A stretch of 64,000 nt of DNA, taken from the NCBI RefSeq assembly GCF_004016505.1, contig NZ_SACR01000003.1, positions 1 to 64,000 of the forward strand. The letters run 5' to 3'. Positions 48,692 through 57,327 of the stretch are shown one piece after another; within the stretch, counting starts at the first letter, position 1; each line of letters opens with the position of its first letter. Below the pieces are notes generated by a model that ran no database searches, was not told the DNA's origin, and saw only the letters and a list, made by a program, of their open reading frames with translations. Both the position numbers and the translations under genes were made by a program. Origin of the DNA: Rubrivivax rivuli. Lineage in GTDB: Bacteria > Pseudomonadota > Gammaproteobacteria > Burkholderiales > Burkholderiaceae_C.

Positions 48692-48969
48692 CCTTCCGAT
48701 AGTAGGCACAGTTGCCTCTCTAGCCTGGGTAACGATCGGACCGGCCGCTTCGGGGCGCCCAGTTCAGGGCCGCGGATGTCGGCTTGGGGTCGATTGCACT
48801 CGGTGGCTACCGGCCGCTTTCGGCAATCGGTGCGTGAAGGTCAGCTTCTCGGGGACGAACCTCTGACGGCGGCGGGCGTGTCCCGATTTACAGCGGTCAC
48901 CCAAGCCCAAACCACCTCTAACTGGCTTACAGCGTGTCAGGGTCGTCGCTGTCGCCCGCCGGCGGGCTC

Positions 48970-49902
48970 TCAGAAGCCAGTGCTGCCGTCCGAGTACAGC
49001 AGAAGAGCGCGCCAGGCAGTGCTGTGTGCCGGCGTAGGCACGCCCAGCTGCTGGCCCAACGCATGAACCCGGCCCGACAGCCACTGCAGTTCCAGCGCCT
49101 TGCCGCGGGCCAAGTCTTCCGACATGGATGAGCGAAAACTTGCTGGCATATTGGCCAGCTTCGCCATCACTTCGTCAACCAGGCCAGCGCGCTGGGGCAC
49201 GCCGGCTGCCCCGGCCACGGCCACAGCTTCCTCGATCAGCTGGCGCTGCAGCGCGCGGGTCTCGGGGTGGCCAAGGATGGCGCCCATAGGCGCACGCAAC
49301 AGCGAGGTGGTGGCCGAGAGCGAGCTCAGCGCGATGAACTTCTCCCACAACACCGAGCGGATGTCGTCCGTCGGCTTGGCCTGCAGCGCCGTTGCACGGC
49401 CACAGGCAGCGAAGAAGACCGCCATCGTGGGGTCGCCGCCGGCAGCGTCGGCCACGATGACGTGCAAGCCGCCTGGGCTGCGTATCACGCCCGGCCGGTC
49501 GATCACGGCCGAGACGTAAATGACGCCACCGCGCACCGCCGTCGTGCCGACATGGGCCTGGATCAGCTCGACGCTGTCGATGCCGTTCTGCAGCGTCAGG
49601 ATGCGCGTCTGCGGGCCGAGCACCGGGCCGAGCGCGCTCGCTGCGGACTCGGTGTCGCCGAGCTTGACGGCGAAGACGACCAGATCGGCCGGGCCGCGGC
49701 GGGCCAGCTCAGCCGCATCGGCGCTCACCTGCACCTGGGGCAGGTGCAGTGGGTGCTGCGGGTGCTCTAGGCGCAGGCCCTCGGTCTGCAGGGCCTTCAG
49801 GTGGGCGCCGCGGGCGATGAAGGCCACGTCTTCGCCGGTCGCCTGAAGCCGCGCGCCCACGTAGGCGCCCACGCCGCCGCTGCCCATGATCACGATACGC
49901 AT
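48970..49902 (-). CDS. 2-dehydropantoate 2-reductase-like protein
   Basis: This 310-residue NADPH-dependent ketopantoate-reductase family member has a Rossmann motif at the N-terminus (MRIVIMGSGGVGAYVGARL), VFAVKLGDTE and LTLQNGIDS in the middle, and the catalytic Lys in VLWEKFIALSSL. The C-terminal domain has MSEDLARGKALELQWLSG. Many copies in Burkholderiales act in catabolism rather than pantothenate synthesis, so the symbol panE is not assigned. The start at 49902 begins the Rossmann fold; the ATG at 49935 is less likely. It is a single gene on the minus strand. Confidence 0.88.
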   Translation of the reverse strand: MRIVIMGSGGVGAYVGARLQATGEDVAFIARGAHLKALQTEGLRLEHPQHPLHLPQVQVSADAAELARRGPADLVVFAVKLGDTESAASALGPVLGPQTRILTLQNGIDSVELIQAHVGTTAVRGGVIYVSAVIDRPGVIRSPGGLHVIVADAAGGDPTMAVFFAACGRATALQAKPTDDIRSVLWEKFIALSSLSATTSLLRAPMGAILGHPETRALQRQLIEEAVAVAGAAGVPQRAGLVDEVMAKLANMPASFRSSMSEDLARGKALELQWLSGRVHALGQQLGVPTPAHSTAWRALLLYSDGSTGF

Positions 49903-50628
49903 GAGATGTCTCCGTAGTCCAGTGCACCCTGCCACGGGCCGCCCCGCCCCGCCGGGCCAGACCAGTGGCGACTATGGCAGGGATTCATGCGTGTGCCGGT
50001 GAGGCTGACGCGAGCTTCCCGGAGGTTGCCGACCCAGGGATGTCTGGTCCTGGGCGGTTATCTAAGGCCGAAAACGACCGCTGTGGGGATGCACAACGTG
50101 ATCCGACCGGGCTCAGCAGTCGGGCAGCTTCAGAGCGAGCCATCGGACCGCTATGGGTCGGGCTGCGACGGCCGCCCCTTGGACTCATCGCCGGAAAGCT
50201 GACGTCAGAGGTTCGATGCCCGGAAGCTGCCGCTCGCCGACGCGTCGTTTCGACCCATGGCAGCCGGCGGTCCAGCAGAAGACCGGTCATTCCGCTGGCC
50301 AAAAGCGAGCCCAGCGGCTCCGGCGTCCTTGAGACCCGGGCGCATGCGCGCCTGCTGACGCGAAGCCGTCGGCAGCAGCGAACTACGGCCTCTCGGTGGT
50401 GACGCTAGGAGTGGCATTGCCCACGGCGCAAAGGGCCAACCTTTGCAGGGTCTTCACCATGGATGCCAATGGCGCCGTGCCCAGCCCAAACACTGTGCCT
50501 ACGCCCGGCACGGGCAGCAGGCAGGGTCGGCAACAGCAGCAGCCTGCCGTGTGCCTCGGACCCGTGGGCCTGCGCGATGGCCCGCATCGACACCCGCTCG
50601 TCGCGCAGCCGCTGCACGATCGGGGGCG
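49903..50628. other. non-coding stretch with dispersed motifs
   Basis: No supportable gene is present. GAAAACGACCGCTGTGGGGA (50071-50090) and CATCGGACCGCTATGGG (about 50142-50158) belong to the degenerate intergenic motif family. On the minus strand near 50600 a short frame reads RRGRVTPPIVQRLRDERVSM and could be a helix-turn-helix relic, too weak to call. Confidence 0.4.
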
Positions 50629-51621
50629 TCACGCGGCCTCGCCGTTTGCGGCCTGCCGGCGCGTCTTCCACAGCGACACCAGCACACCGCCGGCGATCAG
50701 CCCAAAGGTCACGCTGAGCGAGATGACGGCCGGGATCTTGCCGATGATGCCCACGAGGAAGATCTTGCTGCCGATGAACACCAGCACCAGGGCCAGGGCG
50801 TACTTCAGGTACTTGAAGCGGTGGATCATCGCGGCAAGCGCGAAGTACAGCGCCCGCAGGCCCAGGATGGCAAAGATGTTGCTCGTGTAGACGATGAAGG
50901 GGTCGGTGGTGATCGCGAAGATCGCGGGCACCGAGTCGACCGCGAAGATCAGGTCGACGAACTCCACCAGCACCAGAGCCAGAAACAGCGGGGTCGCGAA
51001 GCGCTCCAGCTTCCCGGTTTTGGGGTCGGGTTCACGCACCCAGAAGGCGTTGCCGCGCAGGCCCTCGGTCACGCGCATGTGCCGCTTCAGGAACTTCAGC
51101 AGCGGGTTGTTCGCAATATCGGGCATGTGGTCGGCGATGACCCACATCTTGATGCCGGTGAAGATCAGGAACGCGCCGAACACGTAGAGCACCCAGCTGA
51201 ACTGGCTGACCAGCGTGGCGCCGAGCGCGATCATGATGGCGCGCAGCACGATCACGCCCAGGATGCCCCAGAACAGCACCCGGTGCTGGTACTGCCGCGG
51301 AATGGCGAAGAAGCTGAAGATCAGCGCGATGACGAAGACGTTGTCCATCGACAGCGACTTCTCGATCATGAAGCCGGTGTAGTAGTCCATGCCGCTCTGC
51401 GCGCCCAGGTACCACCAGACCCAGGCGCCAAAGAGCAGCGCCACGCTGATGTAGCCGGCCGACAGCAGCAGGCTCTCGCGCACGCCGATCTCCTTGTCGT
51501 CCTTGTGCAGGACGCCCAGATCGAAGGCCAGCAGTGCCACGACGATACCGACGAAGGTCAGCCAGACCCACGCCGGCTTGCCCATGAAGTCGGAGGTGAG
51601 GAAGGGAAGCAGGAAGTCCAT
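50629..51621 (-). CDS. TerC/Alx-family integral membrane protein
   Basis: This 330-residue TerC family protein has about nine hydrophobic helices: WVWLTFVGIVVALLAFDLGVLHKDDK near the start, SLSMDNVFVIALIFSFF, FVDLIFAVDSVPAIFAIT, and ALVLVFIGSKIFLVG near the end. The DNVF and FAVDSVPA acids are the hallmark metal-site residues. Relatives such as Alx export manganese or act under alkaline, tellurite or metal stress. The start at 51621 opens the usual MDFLLPF end. It is downstream of the two small membrane-protein genes of the NhaR-side operon. No manganese riboswitch was recognised upstream. Confidence 0.92.
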   Translation of the reverse strand: MDFLLPFLTSDFMGKPAWVWLTFVGIVVALLAFDLGVLHKDDKEIGVRESLLLSAGYISVALLFGAWVWWYLGAQSGMDYYTGFMIEKSLSMDNVFVIALIFSFFAIPRQYQHRVLFWGILGVIVLRAIMIALGATLVSQFSWVLYVFGAFLIFTGIKMWVIADHMPDIANNPLLKFLKRHMRVTEGLRGNAFWVREPDPKTGKLERFATPLFLALVLVEFVDLIFAVDSVPAIFAITTDPFIVYTSNIFAILGLRALYFALAAMIHRFKYLKYALALVLVFIGSKIFLVGIIGKIPAVISLSVTFGLIAGGVLVSLWKTRRQAANGEAA

Positions 51622-51631
51622 GTCTTGTTCT

Positions 51632-51790
51632 TCAGAGGATGGCAGTGACCGCACTGCCCACGCCGCACAGCCCGCTGAACACGCCCAGCAGCGCGACATC
51701 GCGCTTCTCGTTGCCCAGACGCCAGGCGTGGAAGGCGACGCCGGCCAGGGTGATGGCGAGGATCGTTAACAGCAAGGTGCTGGTGTCCAT
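51632..51790 (-). CDS. small membrane protein
   Basis: This 52-residue protein has two hydrophobic helices (LLLTILAITLAGVAFHAW and VALLGVFSGLCGVGSAVTAI) joined by a basic turn (RLGNEKRD). It starts at the ATG at 51790 and ends ten bases before the TerC start, on the same strand. It could be an accessory subunit or folding partner of TerC; this is only inferred from the tight spacing. Confidence 0.65.
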   Translation of the reverse strand: MDTSTLLLTILAITLAGVAFHAWRLGNEKRDVALLGVFSGLCGVGSAVTAIL

Positions 51791-51849
51791 GGTGATTCTG
51801 TGGATCGGTTCGAGTTGATGTTGGATAGGTGATCGTGGTGCCTGCGCGA

Positions 51850-52269
51850 TCAGCGCGTCGCCAGCGAAGGACCGGCGCTTGAACCGGAGCCACCGCCGCC
51901 GCGGCGACGCCACAGCGCGATCAGCAGGTGCAGCGCAGCACCCAGCACCAAGAGGAGTACGCCGCCGATGGCCCAGACCACCCACGCCACGACCGTCAAC
52001 CCGCCGGCCAGGAAGGGAACAGCCTGCAGCAGGCTGTCGACCAGCGGCCCGAGCCCCGCCGCCATCTGGGTCACGCCCTGCACCAGTTCGGTCGGCACCC
52101 AAGGTGCCAGCCAATCCGGCAAGGCGATGCTGCCGACGCCCTCGGCAGCGCCAGAGAGCGCCCCCACGTTGGAGACAGACCAGACCGCAACGGCATGCAA
52201 GGCCCAGGTGGCCAGGGACCACAGTGCAAGCAACGAAGCGATGGCAAACCAGCTGAGAACGTAGAACAT
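51850..52269 (-). CDS. membrane protein next to nhaR
   Basis: This 139-residue membrane protein has a TM at the N-terminus (VLSWFAIASLLALWSLATWALHAV) and a second hydrophobic pair near the C-terminus (FLAGGLTVVAWVVWAIGGVLLLVLGAALHLLIALW), then a Gly/Ser/Arg-rich tail. The middle (VGALSGAAEGVGSIALPDWLAPWVP) is an amphipathic loop. No family name is recognised. It is transcribed divergently from the NhaR-type gene; the GTTCGG dyad with CTATAG lies about 80 bp upstream of its start. It probably heads an operon with the small membrane protein and terC. Confidence 0.65.
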   Translation of the reverse strand: MFYVLSWFAIASLLALWSLATWALHAVAVWSVSNVGALSGAAEGVGSIALPDWLAPWVPTELVQGVTQMAAGLGPLVDSLLQAVPFLAGGLTVVAWVVWAIGGVLLLVLGAALHLLIALWRRRGGGGSGSSAGPSLATR

Positions 52270-52348
52270 GGTGCGAGGAGGGTGATGTGATCGGATGGTC
52301 AGAGTGTGGGGACGGAGAGCCATCGGACAAACCAGAGTGAAGCGCACC

Positions 52349-52368
52349 TATAGTTCGGTTTTACCGAA
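52349..52368. promoter_or_regulatory. candidate NhaR operator and overlapping -10 box
   Basis: TTCGGT-TTT-ACCGAA (52354-52368) is a perfect 6-bp inverted repeat. It is preceded by TATAGT (52349-52354), which can act as a -10 box for nhaR; on the other strand the dyad lies just upstream of CTATAG facing the membrane-protein operon. Such a layout would repress nhaR and activate the divergent operon, as LysR regulators often do. Related dyads occur near 54107, 61489 and 61976. Confidence 0.6.
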
Positions 52369-52379
52369 TCGGAGCGCAC

Positions 52380-53261
52380 ATGCTGAACTATCGCCATCTG
52401 CACTACTTCTGGGTCGTCACCAAGGAAGGTGGCTTTGCCCGGGCCGCCGAGCGGCTGGACATGGCCGTGCAGACGATCAGCGCGCAGGTGCGCGAACTGG
52501 AGAAAGCGCTCGGCCATCAGCTGCTAAAACCTTCGGGACGCGGCGTGGCGCTCACCGAGGCGGGCCAGGCTGCCTTCGCACGAGCCGAGGAGATCTTCCA
52601 GCTCGGCCAGGGCATCCCCGACGAGGTGCGCGAAGCGGCGAGCGGCAAGGTGGCCCGCCTCGCGGTCGGGTTCTCCGATGGCATCTCCAAGCTGGCGGCG
52701 CATGCGCTGCTGGAGCCGGTGCTGAGCACTCCGCATCTGCGTCTGGTGTGCCATGAAGGCGAGTTCGAGCAGCTGCTGGGCGAGCTGGCTCTGCATCACC
52801 TGGACCTGGTTCTTGCAGGACAGGCTGCGCCACGCAATCCGAACCTGCGCCTCACCAGCGAGCGGCTCGTCGACTCGCCGGTCGAGTGGTACGGACCGGC
52901 ACGGATGGTTGGCAAGACCGAGCGCGACCGGTTTCCGCAGAGCCTGAACGAACTTCCCGTTCTGCTGCCCACCGGACACTCCGCGCTCCGCGCGACTCTG
53001 GACCGATGGTTCGAGGTCCAGGGGCTGCGGCCTCGCGTCGTCGGCGAGTTCGAGGACAGCGCGCTTCTGGCTGTCTTCGCTGCCCGCGGCCTGGGGGTGT
53101 TCCCGGTCAGCCGGCTGGGAGCAGACGACGTCGGCCTGATGCGGGGGCTGCGCCTGCTAGGCAGCAGCGACGGCGTGAAGGAGGAGATCCACGCCATCCG
53201 CTCGCGCCGCGGACAACACCACCCCTTGGTGATGCGGGTGGTGGCCGCGGCGATGCCGTGA
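52380..53261 (+). CDS. NhaR-type LysR transcriptional regulator
   Basis: This 293-residue LysR family member has an N-terminal helix-turn-helix reading MLNYRHLHYFWVVTKEGGFA, then RAAERLDMAVQTISAQVREL, the characteristic opening of NhaR. NhaR senses sodium or alkaline stress in enterobacteria. The co-inducer domain follows (about 90-290; RLAVGFSDGISKLAAHALLEPVL). No nhaA antiporter is visible nearby. The neighbours are TerC, SecDF, CorA and TerB-like genes, so the regulated genes are probably an envelope or ion-stress set. GGAG lies before the ATG, and the gene's own promoter carries the dyad at 52354. Confidence 0.9.
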   Translation: MLNYRHLHYFWVVTKEGGFARAAERLDMAVQTISAQVRELEKALGHQLLKPSGRGVALTEAGQAAFARAEEIFQLGQGIPDEVREAASGKVARLAVGFSDGISKLAAHALLEPVLSTPHLRLVCHEGEFEQLLGELALHHLDLVLAGQAAPRNPNLRLTSERLVDSPVEWYGPARMVGKTERDRFPQSLNELPVLLPTGHSALRATLDRWFEVQGLRPRVVGEFEDSALLAVFAARGLGVFPVSRLGADDVGLMRGLRLLGSSDGVKEEIHAIRSRRGQHHPLVMRVVAAAMP

Positions 53262-53279
53262 TGGCGGTGGTGGCGCTGG

Positions 53280-53717
53280 TCAGGCGTCGAGACGGGGGCC
53301 GGCCTTCTTGGTGTTCAACGGCTCCTCGCCATCGACCAATTGCCAGTGGCGCCGCGCGGCGTCCACGACCAGGGTTTCGCCATCGGCCAGGTGCCCGTCG
53401 GCCCGCGCCGCGGCCAGCGACAGACGCAACACCTTCCTCCGCAGCACCGGATCCGAGATTTCGGCCATCAGGGACGCCAGGGTGCTGTCGTCGACGTTGC
53501 TCATGAGAGACCCCGTCTCGTACCCGCTGGCCATCAGTTCTTCGCAAAGCGTGTGAACGACATGCGGCAGCAGCTGCGGCTCCAGGCCGAGTTCACGCTC
53601 GGCGCCCAGCCGCTTGAGGATGTCGAACTCCGAGCTGCAGACATGCCCGTCGGAGATGAGCACGAGCGAGACGATTCGTGCCGCGGCTTCAGGGCTGTTC
53701 AGGGGATAGCTGCGCAT
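53280..53717 (-). CDS. TerB-like protein, paralogue 1
   Basis: This 145-residue helical cytoplasmic protein opens MRSYPLNSPEAAARIVSLVL and has the TerB/DjlA-type acidic loop near ISDGHVCSSEFDILKRLG. A second helical half carries ARADGHLADGETLVVDAARRHW. TerB-like domains are linked to tellurite and metal stress and to membrane-associated complexes. It is a paralogue of the protein at 62327-62743, which shares the MRSYP-NSP-AAARI opening and the overall pattern. AAAGG precedes the ATG. Transcription converges on nhaR. An independent promoter is likely. Confidence 0.75.
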   Translation of the reverse strand: MRSYPLNSPEAAARIVSLVLISDGHVCSSEFDILKRLGAERELGLEPQLLPHVVHTLCEELMASGYETGSLMSNVDDSTLASLMAEISDPVLRRKVLRLSLAAARADGHLADGETLVVDAARRHWQLVDGEEPLNTKKAGPRLDA

Positions 53718-53849
53718 GGTGGACTTGCCTTTTCACTGGGTTGATGACCGTGTTGGACTGCACTCGGACTATTGCTGGAGAGGCGGCGACGTTGCCGTGC
53801 CGCTTGAGCTGCCTGCCAAACCGACTGGATGCATCGGCCTTCGCGCGGC

Positions 53850-54026
53850 TCAGTAGCGGCGACGGGATGGCCGATCGGTCACATCGCTCGTGCGACGGTC
53901 GACTCGGATCGGGATCGGCACCAGCCGCGGCGGGCGCATCGATGCACTGAGCAACGCGTGCACCGGCCGCAAGGCCCGGTCGAGGCGCGCGACCGCCAGG
54001 GTGGAAAGGCTTGCGATGAGCTTCAT
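53850..54026 (-). CDS. possible small basic protein
   Basis: This is a 58-residue frame (MKLIASLSTLAVARLDRALR, then ending DRPSRRRY) on the minus strand, with a moderately hydrophobic N-terminus and a very basic tail. No clear ribosome-binding site precedes the ATG. The dyad at 54107-54126 lies 80 bp upstream and could serve it, but it more clearly serves the opposite gene. It may be spurious. Confidence 0.3.
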   Translation of the reverse strand: MKLIASLSTLAVARLDRALRPVHALLSASMRPPRLVPIPIRVDRRTSDVTDRPSRRRY

Positions 54027-54106
54027 GGCGGGTCGGTCGAGGAGTAGTGAAGAGCTTGAATGTGCACCCGTCTGGACTTCGAAGGAAGCGCAGCATCTAG
54101 AACTCC

Positions 54107-54139
54107 AGTTCAGGAAAAACCGAACTGCCTCGGTCCTAT
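54107..54139 (+). promoter_or_regulatory. candidate NhaR operator and promoter before the secDF unit
   Basis: AGTTC (54107-54111) and GAACT (54122-54126) are the arms of a dyad containing AGGAAAAACC. Seven bases later TCGGTCCTATAG supplies a TATAGT -10 box (54136-54141), about 10 bp before the GTG at 54150. The AAAACCGAACT half and the TATAG box match those upstream of nhaR and the divergent operon. The position suits LysR activation. Confidence 0.55.
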
Positions 54140-54149
54140 AGTCCGACTG

Positions 54150-54626
54150 GTGAAGATCCCGTCCGTCCGCCTTGCTTCCGTCGAGTCCGCTTCCTCGCGG
54201 TCCGACCTGCGCACGCCTGCGGGCGCTCCAGCGGGAACTCGCACCGCCGTGCAGGCGATGCTCGTCACACTGCTGGCCTGGACAGCACTGCTCTGCGCCG
54301 GACTCGGCGGCACGGTCGGCGTGGTCTCGCAGACGCTGGCTGGGAAGCTGGCTGCCAGCGTGCAGCACCTGCAGCGTCATGGCGGACCGTCGCTGTCCTC
54401 CCGCGCGATGCGCCGCGAGTTGCCGGGCGTCGCGGCCGAGCTGAAGGTTGCCGATGCCTCAGCCGCCGTCGTCGAGGTGCACACCGACGGCGCAGTTCCG
54501 CCGGGCCGCATCGCGCTGCCGACGGTCGAGTGGCGATCGGCTGCACAAGCGCCTGCAGCGACCGAGCCGCGTCCGGCAGCGCGGCATCGCATGCCCCCGA
54601 GCCGGGCACCTCCTCTCCTGGCCTGA
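54150..54626 (+). CDS. predicted single-pass membrane protein before secDF
   Basis: This 158-residue protein has one strong TM (MLVTLLAWTALLCAGLGGTVGVVSQTL, about 37-63), a basic N-terminus and a Pro/Ala/Arg-rich C-terminus. It starts with GTG close to the predicted transcription start, so its mRNA may have almost no leader. It precedes the secDF fusion by 90 bp on the same strand and shares its promoter. No family is recognised; the coding call rests on the TM segment and the promoter. Confidence 0.5.
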   Translation: MKIPSVRLASVESASSRSDLRTPAGAPAGTRTAVQAMLVTLLAWTALLCAGLGGTVGVVSQTLAGKLAASVQHLQRHGGPSLSSRAMRRELPGVAAELKVADASAAVVEVHTDGAVPPGRIALPTVEWRSAAQAPAATEPRPAARHRMPPSRAPPLLA

Positions 54627-54716
54627 CGCTTCGCGCGTACCTGCTGCGCGCATCTCGCTTTCCCGAAGCCCGCGTGCGCACGCCTGATGGTTGCGTACGC
54701 CTGTCAAGGTCATTCC

Positions 54717-57281
54717 ATGAAGAGCTCACCTTACCTGGTGGCCATGTACCTGGCCATCATCGTCGCGGGTCTGCTGTTCGCGTTGCCGAACGTGCTCCCC
54801 GCCTCCGTTCTCGAGCGCTGGCCCAGCGCATTGCCCGACAAACCCGTCGCCCTTGGCCTCGATCTGCGCGGAGGATCGCACCTCGTGCTGGAAGTCGACG
54901 GCAGCGAGCTGCGCCGCGAGCGCGTGCGCACCCTGGCGGAGGACGCCCGGCGCCTGCTGCGCGAAGACGACATCCCTTGGCGCAGCGTCGAGACCGGCGA
55001 GCGCGGCCTCACGATCACCCTGCGCTCGGCCGAGCAGCAGGACGTTGCGATCGACCAGCTCAGGACCTTGTCCAACCCAGTTGGCACAGCCCGGCAGGAC
55101 CTGGCGGTCACACGTAGAGGCACTGACGGCATCGAACTTTCACTCACCGAGGATGGCCAGCTCCAGTCCATGGGCCGCGCCGTCGAACAGAGCCTGGAGG
55201 TGATCCGCCAGCGCGTGGACCAGGTGGGCGTGTCCGAGCCGACGATCCAGCGCGTCGGGGCGGACCGCATCCTGGTGCAACTGCCCGGCCTTCAGGATCC
55301 GGCGCAGCTGCGCGCCTTGCTGGGCTCGACCGCCAAGATGAGCTTCCACCTACTGGGCGATTCGTCCAGCCCTGATGGCATCCGCACGCTGCAGGACAGC
55401 CAGGGCGACAGCTACCCGGTGCGCAACAGCGTGGCCTTGAGCGGCGACCGCTTGTCGGACGCCAGCGCCGGATTCGACCCGCAGACGCGCGAGCCGGTTG
55501 TCAACTTCCGCTTCGACCGCACGGGAGCCCGTGAGTTCGCCGCCATCACCGAGGCCAACGTCGGCCGGCCGTTTGCCATCGTGCTCGACGGCAAGGTGCT
55601 GAGTGCGCCAGTGATCCGCGAACCGATCACCGGTGGCTCCGGCCAGATATCAGGCAGCTTCACGGTGCAGGAGGCCGGCACCCTGTCGGCGCTGCTGCGG
55701 GCTGGGGCGCTGCCCGCCAAGCTGACCGTCATCGAGGAGCGCAGTGTCGGTGCCGACCTGGGCAGCGATGTGATCCAGAAGGGTGTCTACGCCGGCATCG
55801 CGGCCTTCGTGCTGGTGTTTCTCTTCATGTTCGTGCTCTACGGCGGCTGGGGCCTGGTGGCCAACGTCGCCCTCGCACTCAATGTGATCCTCACCATCGC
55901 GGGCATGAGCATGCTGGGGGCCACCCTCACGCTGCCGGGTATCGCCGGCATCGTGCTGGGGATCGGGCTGGCGGTAGATGCGAACGTGCTGATCAACGAG
56001 CGCATTCGTGAGGAGGCGCTCAAGGGCAAATCCGCGCTGCTGGCCATCGAGGCTGGCTTCCGGCGCGCTTACGCTACCGTGATGGACAGCAACCTTACCG
56101 CGCTGATCGCCACGTTGCTGCTGTTCTGGTTCGGCTCGGGGCCGGTGCGCGGCTTCGCCATCACCATGGCACTCGGCATCGTGATCTCGATGTTCACCGC
56201 AGTGTCGGTGGTCAAGGTCATGATGCTGTCGATCGCGCGGCGCCGCAGGCTCAAGACCATCCAGATCAAGCCCCTTTTCGGCTTCAGGCCCGTGCCCGAC
56301 GGCACGCAGTTCAAGTTCATGAGGGCGCGCCTGGCCGGGCTGGGTCTGACGGCGCTGCTGGTGATCGGCAGCGTGGCACTGCTGTTCAAGCCGGGCCTGA
56401 ACTTCGGCATCGACTTCCGCGGCGGCATCCAGATGGAGGTGGCCACGAGCGCGCCCGAGGACCTGTCGCACCTGCCCCGGTATCGGGCGCAGCTCGACGG
56501 ACTGGGCCTCGGAGAGGTGTCCCTGCAGACCATGGGCGACGAAGGTCGCCTGCTCGTGCGGGTGGAGCGGCAGCCGGGCGGCGAGGTGCAGCAGACGGCC
56601 GCCGTCGAGAAGCTCAAGGCGGCCATGCTGGCCGTCGATCCGAAGGCCAGCTTCGAGCGCACGGAGGTGGTCGGCCCGAAGGTGAGTGGCGAGCTGGCCC
56701 AGGCGGGGGTGATCGCAGTCATCCTGGCGACGCTCGCGATGTTGGTCTACATCTGGGTGCGTTTCGAATGGCCGTTCGCGGTGGGCGCCATCCTGACGCT
56801 GGCGCTCGATGTTGTGCTCACACTGGGCGTCTTCGCGGTCACCGGCCTGGACTTCAGCCTGACGGCCATCGCCGCGCTGCTGACGCTGGTGGGCTACTCG
56901 GTGAACGACAAGGTGGTGGTCTACGACCGCATGCGCGAGAACTTGCGCAGCCTGCGCAAGCGGCCGCTGCGCGAAGTGATCGACCTGTCAATCAACCAGA
57001 CGCTGACGCGCAGCCTCTACACGTCGGTCACGGCCTTCCTGGCAGTGCTGCCGTTGGCGGTGTGGGGCGGCCCGGCGTTGGCCAGCTTCGCGGTGCCGAT
57101 GGCCTTTGGCATCGCCATCGCGGCGGCTTCGTCGGTCTTCATTGCGGCGCCCATCCTGCTGTTCCTTGGCGACTGGCGGGGGAGACGCGGCCACGCGATG
57201 TTCGCTCCGGATCCTGCGGAGGCCGCGGATCCGGCCGTGGCGCGGCCGGTTGGCGAAGGACGTGGATCGGTCAGCCCATAG
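54717..57281 (+). CDS. secDF: fused SecD-SecF protein translocase subunit
   Basis: This 854-residue inner-membrane protein joins SecD and SecF in one chain. SecD half: TM1 (YLVAMYLAIIVAGLLFALPNVL), LGLDLRGGSHLVLEV, the P1 domain, and the five-helix bundle with GIAGIVLGIGLAVDANVLINERIREE. SecF half: GLNFGIDFRGGIQMEV, LVGYSVNDKVVVYDRMREN and a final membrane bundle. SecDF uses ion flow to pull exported proteins across. Burkholderiales normally carry separate secD and secF next to yajC; none is nearby here, so this is probably a second, stress-linked copy. AAGGTC precedes the ATG. The drive ion (proton or sodium) cannot be told. Confidence 0.92.
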   Translation: MKSSPYLVAMYLAIIVAGLLFALPNVLPASVLERWPSALPDKPVALGLDLRGGSHLVLEVDGSELRRERVRTLAEDARRLLREDDIPWRSVETGERGLTITLRSAEQQDVAIDQLRTLSNPVGTARQDLAVTRRGTDGIELSLTEDGQLQSMGRAVEQSLEVIRQRVDQVGVSEPTIQRVGADRILVQLPGLQDPAQLRALLGSTAKMSFHLLGDSSSPDGIRTLQDSQGDSYPVRNSVALSGDRLSDASAGFDPQTREPVVNFRFDRTGAREFAAITEANVGRPFAIVLDGKVLSAPVIREPITGGSGQISGSFTVQEAGTLSALLRAGALPAKLTVIEERSVGADLGSDVIQKGVYAGIAAFVLVFLFMFVLYGGWGLVANVALALNVILTIAGMSMLGATLTLPGIAGIVLGIGLAVDANVLINERIREEALKGKSALLAIEAGFRRAYATVMDSNLTALIATLLLFWFGSGPVRGFAITMALGIVISMFTAVSVVKVMMLSIARRRRLKTIQIKPLFGFRPVPDGTQFKFMRARLAGLGLTALLVIGSVALLFKPGLNFGIDFRGGIQMEVATSAPEDLSHLPRYRAQLDGLGLGEVSLQTMGDEGRLLVRVERQPGGEVQQTAAVEKLKAAMLAVDPKASFERTEVVGPKVSGELAQAGVIAVILATLAMLVYIWVRFEWPFAVGAILTLALDVVLTLGVFAVTGLDFSLTAIAALLTLVGYSVNDKVVVYDRMRENLRSLRKRPLREVIDLSINQTLTRSLYTSVTAFLAVLPLAVWGGPALASFAVPMAFGIAIAAASSVFIAAPILLFLGDWRGRRGHAMFAPDPAEAADPAVARPVGEGRGSVSP

Positions 57282-57327
57282 CGATACAGCGGGGGCATCT
57301 CGGTCGGGGCGCGCGGGTTTGGTCACA

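Noticed and set aside
50405..50671. A minus-strand frame with a helix-turn-helix-like piece
   Set aside because: It overlaps the terC end, the match is only about 20 residues, and the rest is low complexity; at best it is a relic.
51622..51849. A manganese or pH-responsive riboswitch upstream of terC
   Set aside because: The leader is taken up by the small membrane-protein gene, and no conserved riboswitch core was recognised by eye; a covariance search would be decisive.
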